DNA from: Atopobium massiliense
GTDB lineage: Bacteria; Actinomycetota; Coriobacteriia; Coriobacteriales; Atopobiaceae
Assembly: GCA_900343135.1 (NCBI GenBank)
Contig: OPYK01000002.1
Coordinates: 82,051-146,050, forward strand
Reading direction: 5' to 3'
Length of the DNA stretch: 64,000 bases
Of the stretch, positions 37,047 to 44,023 are shown one piece after another; position 1 is the first letter of the stretch, and each line of letters opens with the position of its first letter. A program made the position numbers and the translations under genes. Below the pieces are notes generated by a model, which was not told the DNA's origin, searched no databases, and worked only from the letters and a program-made list of their open reading frames with translations.

Positions 37047-37122
37047 GTATGCGACCTTTCTAACACACACGAAATGGATTGTAACAAGGGTGAATTCTCG
37101 AGCTTACGCGCCCGCATGCCGG

Positions 37123-38364
37123 CTAGATAAGCGAAATAGGCTCATCGGATGCAGCGCTATGTTCGCTATCTTCTTGCTCATGCAAGCCACAGAAGCGACT
37201 GTTTGGACGAGCCATATTGCGGCATTGTCCTTGTTCGCCTTCAAACTCACAACGATGCTCCGATTCAATGGTTTCGGGAACCTGCTTCATTGTGTCTAGT
37301 TCGTGCAGTATATCGGCTGCAAGGGATTCGTTTTTAATGTCAATGTGCATGCCCGTAAGTGATGCAGCAAGGCGCGCGTTTTGGCCGCCCTTGCCAATAG
37401 CCAACGACAGCTGATCATCAGGCACGATAACAGTGGCATGGTTGTGCTCTTCATCAACCAATACACGCGTAACAGTTGCGGGCGAAAGTGCGCTGGCTAC
37501 ATTTTGAGCTGGATCGTCGTACCATTGCACTACGTCCACGCGCTCGCCGCGCAGCTCGCTTACCACCGTGCGCACACGTGCGCCCTTAGGACCAACGCAC
37601 GCACCAACGGGGTCGAGGTGCGGATCTTGCGAGCTTACCGCAATTTTTGAACGCACACCTGCATCACGGGCAACCGAACGAATGGTTACCACGCCATCAT
37701 AAATTTCGGGAACTTCAAGCTCAAACAAGCGGCTGATGAGCTCACGGCGCGCACGCGAAACAACAATTGAAGGACGCTGACGCTCGCCGCGCACAGGCGC
37801 CGACGTGCTACTTGGGTTGCGTACATCCACAATAAGCGCATGTAAGCGCTGGTTGTGCACGTAATACTCGTGAGGCGGACGCTCATTGCGCTCCTCAGGA
37901 TAGCGATGTGGGTCGAAGTATGGCAGCTCGGCCTCAACACCGTCGCGAATTTTAATAATTGCAAAATCGGACGTTGTTTGAAGCACGGTACCCGTAATAA
38001 GGTCACCAATGCGGTTAGAAAACTCCTCGTAAATTTGCTGACGCTGCGAGTTGCGAATGATTTCGGCAAGCTCCTGCTTTACATGCTGAACAACAAGACG
38101 GCTCGCCTCCTTTGGCGTAACGTCGCGCTCTTCAAAGTCTTCGTACTCGCCCGTTTGCTCGTCGGGCTCGCCTTTTGGCACAAGCTCGTACACATACACC
38201 TTACCGGTTGCGCGGTCGATAGTAACGCGCGCGCCATATTCAAGGTGCAGGATGTCTGCGTAGTTTTTTGCAAGCGTTTGCTCAAGACGGTCGATGATGT
38301 ACAGTTCGTCCAAGTGCGTTTTCTTGCAGATGTCAATAAGTGCTTCTACCATATTTGATGCCAT
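37123..38364 (-). CDS. nusA: Transcription factor NusA with a C-terminal Cys/His motif
   Basis: Binds RNA polymerase and modulates pausing, termination and antitermination. 413 aa from ATG 38364 (GAAGGGGA six bases upstream; an ATG two codons earlier is too close to it). N-terminal domain (1-130), S1 domain (TGTVLQTTSDFAIIKIRDG), KH1 (VGACVGPKGARVRTVV) and KH2 (LAIGKGGQNARLAASLTG). After KH2 the tail has C372-x8-C381-x10-C392-x2-H395, a possible zinc-binding knuckle that I do not know from standard NusA. The gene between rimP and infB is normally followed by ylxR, which is missing. Confidence 0.95.
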   Translation of the reverse strand: MASNMVEALIDICKKTHLDELYIIDRLEQTLAKNYADILHLEYGARVTIDRATGKVYVYELVPKGEPDEQTGEYEDFEERDVTPKEASRLVVQHVKQELAEIIRNSQRQQIYEEFSNRIGDLITGTVLQTTSDFAIIKIRDGVEAELPYFDPHRYPEERNERPPHEYYVHNQRLHALIVDVRNPSSTSAPVRGERQRPSIVVSRARRELISRLFELEVPEIYDGVVTIRSVARDAGVRSKIAVSSQDPHLDPVGACVGPKGARVRTVVSELRGERVDVVQWYDDPAQNVASALSPATVTRVLVDEEHNHATVIVPDDQLSLAIGKGGQNARLAASLTGMHIDIKNESLAADILHELDTMKQVPETIESEHRCEFEGEQGQCRNMARPNSRFCGLHEQEDSEHSAASDEPISLI

Positions 38365-38418
38365 TATCATTCCCCTTCGTGAACGGTTGTGGTTGCGTTG
38401 ATGTGTACGGTGCGACGC

Positions 38419-38892
38419 CTAAAACTCGGGCTTAATGGTGCACGAAACAATGGTGTTTCGTGGGAATTGTATGTCTTCGCCATCAACAGCAACGGTTACA
38501 ACGTCGTTGTCATCAATGCCGCAAAGCTCGCCAGAAAAACGCTTCCTACCTTCGGTATTGTTAGTTTGAAGTTGCACCGTTTCGTGAGCAAAGCGCTCAA
38601 AGTCGTGATGCTTGCGAAGCGGGCGCGCAAGTCCGGGCGACGAAACCTCAAGCGTGTAGGAACCTTCGATGGGATCCATCTCGTCTAGCGTGGCGTTAAT
38701 CCACTCGTGCTGCTGTGCTACCTCATCTAAGCTGATGGTAGGCAACGATTCGTCGGCGTTATCGATACGCAAACGAATAATTGGTGCACGAGAAGAGCCT
38801 GCAATTTCTACATCGACAATATCAATGCCGTGTGCAGGTGCTGCTTGTTCTAATGCAGATAAAAGCGCCGTGCGTAAGGCTTCTGGTGTCAT
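38419..38892 (-). CDS. rimP: Ribosome maturation factor RimP
   Basis: Needed for 30S assembly. 157 aa with HGIDIVDVEIAGSSRAPIIR, LDEMDPIEGSYTLEVSSPGL (family signature) and RFAHETVQLQTN. First gene of the rimP-nusA-infB-rbfA run; nusA starts 54 bp downstream. ATG 38892 follows a weak GAGGG. Confidence 0.95.
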   Translation of the reverse strand: MTPEALRTALLSALEQAAPAHGIDIVDVEIAGSSRAPIIRLRIDNADESLPTISLDEVAQQHEWINATLDEMDPIEGSYTLEVSSPGLARPLRKHHDFERFAHETVQLQTNNTEGRKRFSGELCGIDDNDVVTVAVDGEDIQFPRNTIVSCTIKPEF

Positions 38893-39016
38893 CGCTCGCC
38901 CTCTTTTCCCTGGTGGAGTGGCACGATTGTACGGGTTGCCGTGTGCGTTCGCATGTGCGCGTGCGTATGCGGTTTGCGTGCGGGCGCAACGTGGTACATC
39001 GTGTCGTTACATATTA

Positions 39017-39052
39017 AAAGGAAGCGGGGCAATTGCTCACCCCACTTCCTTT
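39017..39052 (-). terminator. Terminator on the left of the surface-protein locus
   Basis: Minus strand AAAGGAAGTGGGG pairs over 13 bp (one G-U) with CCCCGCTTCCTTT, ending in TTTT. It would stop leftward transcripts from the surface-protein locus before rimP. Confidence 0.75.
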
Positions 39053-39233
39053 CAAAAAGTCGAATATTACAGGAGATATAGTACCATACTGCAGGAATTT
39101 ATACAATATATGCACAATTATATATGCACAATACAAGCAACTCAAAGGTACATTATGCACTTACCACAGATACAAATAGCAAGGCGGCGCACGCAGTTTT
39201 AATTTGGAGTGTGCGTATGCAGGTGCATTGCAG

Positions 39234-39264
39234 GCAAATGACTCTCACAGCTGTAACGCGGATA
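39234..39264 (+). repeat. Left end of a 31-bp imperfect inverted repeat bounding the locus
   Basis: Its last 14 bp, CTGTAACGCGGATA (39251-39264), are a perfect inverted match to TATCCGCGTTACAG at 41790-41803. The outer 17 bp match at about 10 positions, including ATG and CTCTC. Confidence 0.75.
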
Positions 39265-39268
39265 CGAG

Positions 39269-39420
39269 GAGACTGAAGAGCAATTAGTGCACTGCCTAGC
39301 AGCAGCTAGGCAGTGCGTTTTAGAGGATATTTGAAACGGCCTTGCCGCTTACTAAAACCCATTAAACGCGCCGTTTTGCGATTTTTGCAAGACGGCGCAC
39401 TCATTGCTCTTCAGTCTTCT
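39269..39420. repeat. Element B: branched structure of two head-to-head hairpin units
   Basis: A 20-bp outer stem (39271-39290 with 39397-39416, one mismatch) encloses three hairpins: GCACTGCCTAGC/GCTAGGCAGTGC (12 bp, loop AGCA, 39289-39316), GTTTTAG/CTAAAAC (39317-39323 with 39352-39358) with a small CGGC/GCCG hairpin inside, and GCGCCGTTTTGC/GCAAGACGGCGC (12 bp, 39368-39398). It reads as two inverted copies of one unit (conserved flank, variable hairpin, GTTTTAG). A third single unit is at 41496-41552. The hairpins followed by TTTT could terminate transcription in both directions. Confidence 0.75.
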
Positions 39421-39439
39421 TGTATTGGTGATGTAGAAA

Positions 39440-39540
39440 GTAAATGAGATACACAAACGGGCAGCTGGGAGCTTTGTTGTGGCGAAGTTTCGCGAAAGCG
39501 CACTTCGCAGACAACAAAGCGTCTGCCCGTTTGTGTTTAC
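39440..39540. repeat. Element A: long multi-segment hairpin, copy 1
   Basis: Outer stem ACACAAACGGGCAG/CTGCCCGTTTGTGT (14 bp, 39451-39464 with 39523-39536), a 6/2 internal loop, GCTTTGTTGT/ACAACAAAGC (10 bp), a 1/2 internal loop, GCGAAGT/ACTTCGC (7 bp), a TT/C internal loop and CGC-GAAA-GCG capped by a GNRA tetraloop read on the plus strand. Geometry is identical to copy 2 at 41720-41799. It lies just after the surface-protein stop. Confidence 0.85.
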
Positions 39541-39551
39541 ATATAACAGAC

Positions 39552-41315
39552 TTACTTAACAGCGCTGACTGGCAGAGTGCACCATTTTACTTCTTCTTTA
39601 CGCCATCCAGCTTTTACCATTTGTTCTATCTCTTTAGCATCTGCTGTGTAGTGATGGTAGAACTTCTTCTCGTACGGGTTGTACATGCTATAAAGTTTAT
39701 TGAGCGTTTTGTCTTTATCTTGTGCGCTAAACCACTTTACACCCTCGTTTTTCCAGCCATCCTTAACACATGATGCTACTTCATCTTCATTCATGGTGTA
39801 GTGATGCTCACCTGTGGTTGGGTTGTACAGGCGGTATACGCCGCCTTTTTCTGCATGCTTGTAAATGTAGCCTACTCCACCTTCACTTTTCCAGCCAAGA
39901 CGTACAAGGTTATCGTTTTCAGTCGTTTCTGCAGTAAAGAAATGCTCATGCGTGTAGGGATTGTATAGGCGGTACAGCGTTCCAACACGCGGGTCGGTTT
40001 CTTTCTTTTTAACATCTACCGGTTTGTCGAACTGCGCATACACGGTTATGGTGCTGGTTACGGGTGTTGTGTCGCTAAACGCCTCACCCGTTCCATCGGG
40101 CTTTGTATTCCAGCCCATGAACGTATGCCCTTCTTTTTTAGGATTAGCAGGCATCACACCACCATTAACGGCACCTGTTGAAATGGGTTGCCCTTTTCTT
40201 ACACGTACACTACTTAACACTGCATCATCGTTTTTAAATGTAACAGTACACAGAGATCCCTTGGGCAAAATTTCGTATGTGAATGCACACATAGCAATTG
40301 GGCTTGTCTCACCACCTCGTATATCAAACACAAGCATTTGTCCATCAATAGTACCTGGCTTTTGTGCAACAAACGCGCCATCTTTCAATTTAAAATACGA
40401 GGAGCCCGAAATAAGTGTAGGTCTTCCGTTTTCCTTAAAACCACCGTAATACGTTATCTTTTCTTGTTTATTGCCCGCTTGCTGTATAGTTATCGGATAC
40501 TCAAATTTTTCACCAACTTCAATGGTTGTAGTACCAAGTTGTTGATTGTCAAACGGACCTGGATCTGGATTTGGATTATTGGTATCAGGTTTATCGAAAC
40601 GGAAATTAAAATCACCAAGATTACCTGGCACAACGATCTCTTTAATTTTATTTTTTTGGAAAACACGCGATCCTATACCGGCAAGATAATATGGCTGATT
40701 ATCTGATTCGTTAAGTTTTCCTTTTTCATCGATTATGCCTTCAAACACTACTTTCTCAATCTGATTCCCAATAAACGCAGTGCTATGTAGCGAAACCACA
40801 TTTTTTGGAATAACGAGTGTGCCTTTTATTGTATTGTATCCAAACGCTCCGTACTCAATAACCTTTAAGGATTTTGGCAACACCAGCGTATCTATAAAAT
40901 TATCGGGTTTGCCACTTGTTCTCCCAATAAAAGCAGTTGCCTTAATCGCTTGGATACCCTCAGGAATTACAACATGTCTTGTTTTCTTTAATTTAGCAAA
41001 CCCTTTTTCACTAAAACCTTCCATAGCAACATTTTCCGTATAGGCAGCATGTCCAGGAGTAGCAGGGTGATTTATGTTCATACGACCGCCGATACACTTG
41101 CCCAGCTCTGGATCTTCCGTAATATTAAAGTCTTCTAATGTCCATTGGATAGATTCATCCGTAGATGAGGGTTGAGAACTGGATGAGCTTGGCTCGGCAA
41201 ACGCAGTGTTGCAAAGGAAGAATGGCTGTGCCGACGTGAGCGCGCAAACAACAGAAAGAGCTGCTATGCTCCAGGGTAAGCGCCGATGATGAGTACGAAT
41301 AAGCTGAGTTTTCAT
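39552..41315 (-). CDS. Secreted BspA/InlB-like modular surface protein
   Basis: 587 aa from ATG 41315 (TTGGAG five bases upstream). Signal peptide with cleavage near TAFAEP (about residue 40). Then BspA-type leucine-rich repeats (HVVIPEGIQAIKATAFIG, LVLPKSLKVIEYGAFG, LVIPKNVVSLHSTAFIG; about 115-235), an unassigned beta-rich section, an InlB B-repeat/Flg_new module (EGHTFMGWNTKPDGTGEAF, ending VYAQFDK; about 360-440) and three DUF5648-type repeats (YRLYNPYTHEHFFTA, YRLYNPTTGEHHYTM, YSMYNPYEKKFYHHYTA). No LPXTG signal is seen, so cell attachment may be through the repeats. Adhesin-like role is inferred. Its promoter has a G9 tract and its locus is ringed by hairpin repeats. Confidence 0.88.
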   Translation of the reverse strand: MKTQLIRTHHRRLPWSIAALSVVCALTSAQPFFLCNTAFAEPSSSSSQPSSTDESIQWTLEDFNITEDPELGKCIGGRMNINHPATPGHAAYTENVAMEGFSEKGFAKLKKTRHVVIPEGIQAIKATAFIGRTSGKPDNFIDTLVLPKSLKVIEYGAFGYNTIKGTLVIPKNVVSLHSTAFIGNQIEKVVFEGIIDEKGKLNESDNQPYYLAGIGSRVFQKNKIKEIVVPGNLGDFNFRFDKPDTNNPNPDPGPFDNQQLGTTTIEVGEKFEYPITIQQAGNKQEKITYYGGFKENGRPTLISGSSYFKLKDGAFVAQKPGTIDGQMLVFDIRGGETSPIAMCAFTYEILPKGSLCTVTFKNDDAVLSSVRVRKGQPISTGAVNGGVMPANPKKEGHTFMGWNTKPDGTGEAFSDTTPVTSTITVYAQFDKPVDVKKKETDPRVGTLYRLYNPYTHEHFFTAETTENDNLVRLGWKSEGGVGYIYKHAEKGGVYRLYNPTTGEHHYTMNEDEVASCVKDGWKNEGVKWFSAQDKDKTLNKLYSMYNPYEKKFYHHYTADAKEIEQMVKAGWRKEEVKWCTLPVSAVK

Positions 41316-41383
41316 GGCAACTCCAATAGGTACATATGTGGGTATTTGCCGTCCTTGCACAAACATGTAGGACAGGCATCGAT

Positions 41384-41413
41384 AGTATAACCCCCCCCCG
41401 CAGCATTTTTCAA
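41384..41413 (-). promoter_or_regulatory. Surface-protein promoter with a G9 homopolymer in the spacer
   Basis: Minus strand: -35 TTGAAA (41408-41413), 18-bp spacer that includes nine consecutive G (41391-41399), -10 TATACT (41384-41389). The leader to the ATG is about 62 nt. With eight G the spacer would be the optimal 17 bp and with ten it would be 19, so slippage would tune or switch expression. Confidence 0.85.
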
Positions 41414-41495
41414 GTGTCGCCATGGTAGGTTTTGTCAATATATGTGCAATATGTGCTGATAGAATACCCTGACGTACCAGCAATGCACAGTTCCA

Positions 41496-41552
41496 CTAAA
41501 ACGCGTTGCCTAGCTACTGCTAGACAACGCACTCATTGCTTTTTAGTCTTCC
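41496..41552 (-). repeat. Element B single unit (B')
   Basis: Read on the minus strand: a conserved flank GGAAGACTAAAAAGCAATGA, then GCGTTGTCTAGC/GCTAGGCAACGC (12-bp hairpin, one G-U, loop AGTA), then GTTTTAG. The flank matches element B at 39269-39290, but the hairpin stem is a different sequence. It is a likely terminator 80 bp upstream of the surface-protein promoter. Confidence 0.75.
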
Positions 41553-41593
41553 TTGCTTTGAACAGTAAACCCAAGCTGCACTAAAGCAGGCGC

Positions 41594-41700
41594 CGGAGAG
41601 CTGTTTTGATGTGAAGTTTCGCGTTTATAGACGTGCGTATTTGAATGAAAAACGTGCGCTGCTAGGAGCTACTCAATTTCGAAGTTTCGCGTTGAAAAGA
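41594..41700. repeat. Two degenerate copies of the element A core
   Basis: GGAGAGCT followed by GAAGTTTCGCG (41595-41623) and GGAGCT followed by GAAGTTTCGCG (41665-41691) repeat the left half of the element A core (GGAGAGCT...GCGAAGTTTCGCG at 41732-41760), without the matching right arms. Confidence 0.6.
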
Positions 41701-41719
41701 CACACGGTTGCAATGCATA

Positions 41720-41799
41720 AACGCGGATAGCGGAGAGCTTTGTTGTAGCGAAGTTTCGCGCAAGCGCACTTCGCTTACAACAAAGCGCCTATCCGCGTT
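41720..41799. repeat. Element A: long multi-segment hairpin, copy 2
   Basis: Outer stem AACGCGGATAG/CTATCCGCGTT (11 bp), 6/2 internal loop, GCTTTGTTGT/ACAACAAAGC (10 bp), 1/2 internal loop, GCGAAGT/ACTTCGC, TT/C internal loop, CGC-GCAA-GCG (GNRA loop on the plus strand). The inner stems match copy 1 at 39440-39540, while the outer stem is entirely different yet fully paired. It lies 74 bp after the whiA stop. Confidence 0.85.
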
Positions 41800-41820
41800 A
41801 CAGTGACGAGAGACATGCGC
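41790..41820 (-). repeat. Right end of the 31-bp imperfect inverted repeat
   Basis: TATCCGCGTTACAG (41790-41803) is the perfect inverted partner of 39251-39264. The inner part doubles as the right arm of element A copy 2. Confidence 0.75.
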
Positions 41821-41872
41821 CTGCCTTACATCAATAGAATTCTTATGAGGTTGTTTACTGGTTACAGCATCC

Positions 41873-42916
41873 TTACGGATGTGACGTGCGCGCAAGCTCC
41901 TGCAAACGACAAAGACGATGGTACATTGCCGATTTTGACGCGCGCGGCACAACATACTCGCCGAGCTCGGCAAGCGATACATCAGGGTGCTGCAGCCGCG
42001 CTGTGCAAAATTGCACAAGCGCGCCCGTAAGCTCGTTGGGCGTATACATCGCCTGCACGCGTTTAATAACCTCAATTTGCTCAAGCGCCGAAGCCGAACT
42101 GCGTGCCTGATTTGCAAGCTCAGCATTTACGCGCCTGTTAACATCATTTTTTACGTGCTTAAACTTGCGCACACCCTCGAACGCACGCGCAATGGTGTGC
42201 ACGCCCAAAAAATTCAAAAACCGCACCATACTGTCAAAACTTTTAATGTAGAGCGCAATGCTTGTTTTGCGCTGATTGAGCTTAAACGTAATGCCAACCT
42301 TAGCGGCAAGTTGCACAATACCCTGCGCAAACGCAAGCGACGTGGTAGCAATTTCGAGATGCGACGTTGTGCGCGGATCGGCTATAAACCCACCCGCCAT
42401 AAAACAGCCACGCAAAAACGCCTGCTTGCAGCAGGTATGCGTAAGCAATGCCCAAGGTACGTCACGGTGAAGTGTGCCGGTAGCCGTAAGAATTTGCAGC
42501 TTTGACAAATAGCTATCCATGCGCGGCTGTGTAGGAATTTGTATCATGTAATTGCGCGTTTTGTGCAGGTTGGAATGGCGCACCGTAAGGTACGTTTCCA
42601 TATTAAACAGCTTATGGCTAAGGTTAATAACCAAGCGTGCAATAACGCCCGTTTCGGTTGAAATAATAAGCGACGGCGCAAGGGTTCGAGCACCACCCAT
42701 CCCGCGCGATGCACTATCGCCCGTACTATCGCCCACGGCACCATCTGCAGCAATGCCGCCCGACTCGCCCACACCAGTAGCCTGATGCGTAGTCACCTGC
42801 TCCAACGACAAACTTCCGCAAATGCGAATAATGCCTGATAGCAGGGCATATTCACAGGAAGGACAGCCCGGAGTAATACGTGATAGTTCATCTTTAACCG
42901 ACGCGGTAAATGACAT
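41873..42916 (-). CDS. whiA: WhiA sporulation/cell-division regulator family protein
   Basis: Gram-positive DNA-binding protein (sporulation control in Streptomyces, cell division in Bacillus). 347 aa: LAGLIDADG-like N-terminal domain (MSFTASVKDELSRITPG, RGCFMAGGFIADPRTTSHLE) and C-terminal HTH (HPDVSLAELGEYVVPRASKS). A Gly/Ala-rich insertion at about 45-75 interrupts the first domain. ATG 42916 follows AAAGGCG. It comes 17 bp after rapZ; the yvcK gene that usually stands between them is absent. Confidence 0.95.
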   Translation of the reverse strand: MSFTASVKDELSRITPGCPSCEYALLSGIIRICGSLSLEQVTTHQATGVGESGGIAADGAVGDSTGDSASRGMGGARTLAPSLIISTETGVIARLVINLSHKLFNMETYLTVRHSNLHKTRNYMIQIPTQPRMDSYLSKLQILTATGTLHRDVPWALLTHTCCKQAFLRGCFMAGGFIADPRTTSHLEIATTSLAFAQGIVQLAAKVGITFKLNQRKTSIALYIKSFDSMVRFLNFLGVHTIARAFEGVRKFKHVKNDVNRRVNAELANQARSSASALEQIEVIKRVQAMYTPNELTGALVQFCTARLQHPDVSLAELGEYVVPRASKSAMYHRLCRLQELARTSHP

Positions 42917-42933
42917 GCGAGCGCCTTTACTGG

Positions 42934-43959
42934 TTAGTGCTGCTCATCGGTGTGCGTGCGAGCATTGCCCGCAAGATGCAAATCGCGATGAGAAACAACA
43001 ACGTTGTACTGTTTGGTGCTTAGATATTCTGCGGTTTTCTCGGCAATGGCAACACTTCTGTGCTGGCCTCCTGTGCAGCCAATACCAATGGAAAGCTGGG
43101 TTTTACCTTCGGCAATATATCCCGGCATTACCACGTCGAGCAAATTAAACCACGCAACCATAAAGCGTTTGGTAACTTCGTTATGAAGCACAAAGTTGGC
43201 AACCTGCGGATCTTTACCCGTAAGGGTACGCATAACCGGGTCGTAAAACGGATTGGGCAAAAAGCGCACGTCGATAACCACGTCCGCCTCGATAGGTGCG
43301 CCATACTTAAACCCAAACGAAAACACGTTAACGCCAAGCAGCTGAATTTCTGATTTATCGCTGTAATGCGTGTGAATGAGCGTGCGCAGCGCCTGCGTGC
43401 GCAGATGCGACGTGTCGATAATAAGGTCGGCACGGCTGCGAACACCCTCAAGCTGCTTTCGCTCGCGGGCAAGTGCGTGCGTGATGTGCTCACCGGCATG
43501 CGCAAGCGGATGGCGACGACGCGTTTCGGAATAGCGGCGAATTAAAATATCATCTGCACAATCTAAAAACAACACCTGCACACTAAAAGATGCCACTTTA
43601 AGCTGGTCTAATGCGTCGAGAAGTTCATCAAACAATCCCTGACTGCGAAGATCGCACGTAACAGCAAGATGACGGCTTACGCCCGTATTTATGCCCACCA
43701 CCTGCGCCAAGCTCAAAATAAGACGCGGCGGCAGGTTGTCGATACAGTAGTAGCCCATATCCTCAAACACGTGGAGCGCCTGCGTACGCCCGCTACCCGA
43801 CATGCCCGTAATAACAACAACGTCGGGTATGTGCAGGGTGAGTGTACTGGCGGCGGTGTTTGGTTCGCGTGATGTGGTCGATTCACTTAACGTGCTCGGA
43901 CTACTCGCATTACTCGCATTGCGTGCATCACTTGCGACTTCGTGAGATGGGTGTGACAT
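42934..43959 (-). CDS. rapZ: RapZ/YvcJ nucleotide-binding protein
   Basis: P-loop protein of the RNase adapter/YvcJ family. 341 aa. A Ser/Thr-rich 45-residue N-terminal tail precedes VVVITGMSGSGRTQALHVFE (Walker A GMSGSGRT), then YYCIDNLPPRLI, RRYSETRRRHPL, FGFKYGAPIEADVVIDVRFLP and the C-terminal IGIGCTGGQHRSVAIAE. ATG 43959 has AGGA six bases upstream, within a tandem repeat. It stands between nanE and whiA. Confidence 0.95.
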   Translation of the reverse strand: MSHPSHEVASDARNASNASSPSTLSESTTSREPNTAASTLTLHIPDVVVITGMSGSGRTQALHVFEDMGYYCIDNLPPRLILSLAQVVGINTGVSRHLAVTCDLRSQGLFDELLDALDQLKVASFSVQVLFLDCADDILIRRYSETRRRHPLAHAGEHITHALARERKQLEGVRSRADLIIDTSHLRTQALRTLIHTHYSDKSEIQLLGVNVFSFGFKYGAPIEADVVIDVRFLPNPFYDPVMRTLTGKDPQVANFVLHNEVTKRFMVAWFNLLDVVMPGYIAEGKTQLSIGIGCTGGQHRSVAIAEKTAEYLSTKQYNVVVSHRDLHLAGNARTHTDEQH

Positions 43960-43961
43960 TC

Positions 43962-44016
43962 GCTATCCTACCTTAGCTTTTCTACCTTGGCTATCCTACC
44001 TTAGCTTTTCTACCTT
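43962..44016. repeat. Tandem 28-bp repeat carrying the rapZ ribosome site
   Basis: A 27-bp sequence (43962-43988) recurs at 43990-44016. On the minus strand each copy contains AAGGTAGGATAGC, so the Shine-Dalgarno region of rapZ is duplicated; only the proximal copy is at the right distance from the ATG. Confidence 0.9.
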
Positions 44017-44023
44017 AGATTTC

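Larger units (their letters stand above)
38893..39551. other. Non-coding region between rimP and the surface-protein gene
   Basis: About 660 bp without a gene. It holds, from left to right, the rimP promoter region (no clear hexamers), a terminator (39017-39052), an AT-rich stretch with a repeated TATATGCACAAT (near 39105-39135), the left inverted repeat (39234-39264), the branched element B (39269-39420) and hairpin A (39440-39540). Confidence 0.75.
41316..41872. other. Non-coding region between the surface protein and whiA
   Basis: About 560 bp with no gene. It holds the surface-protein promoter (41384-41413), an AT-rich stretch, element B copy (41496-41552), two degenerate A-like motifs (41594-41700), element A copy 2 (41720-41799) and the right inverted repeat (41790-41820). 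Confidence 0.8.

Noticed and set aside
39234-41820. Idea that the inverted repeats mark a conventional insertion sequence
   Set aside because: There is no transposase or integrase frame between them and no target-site duplication could be recognised; kept only as a possible non-autonomous cassette.
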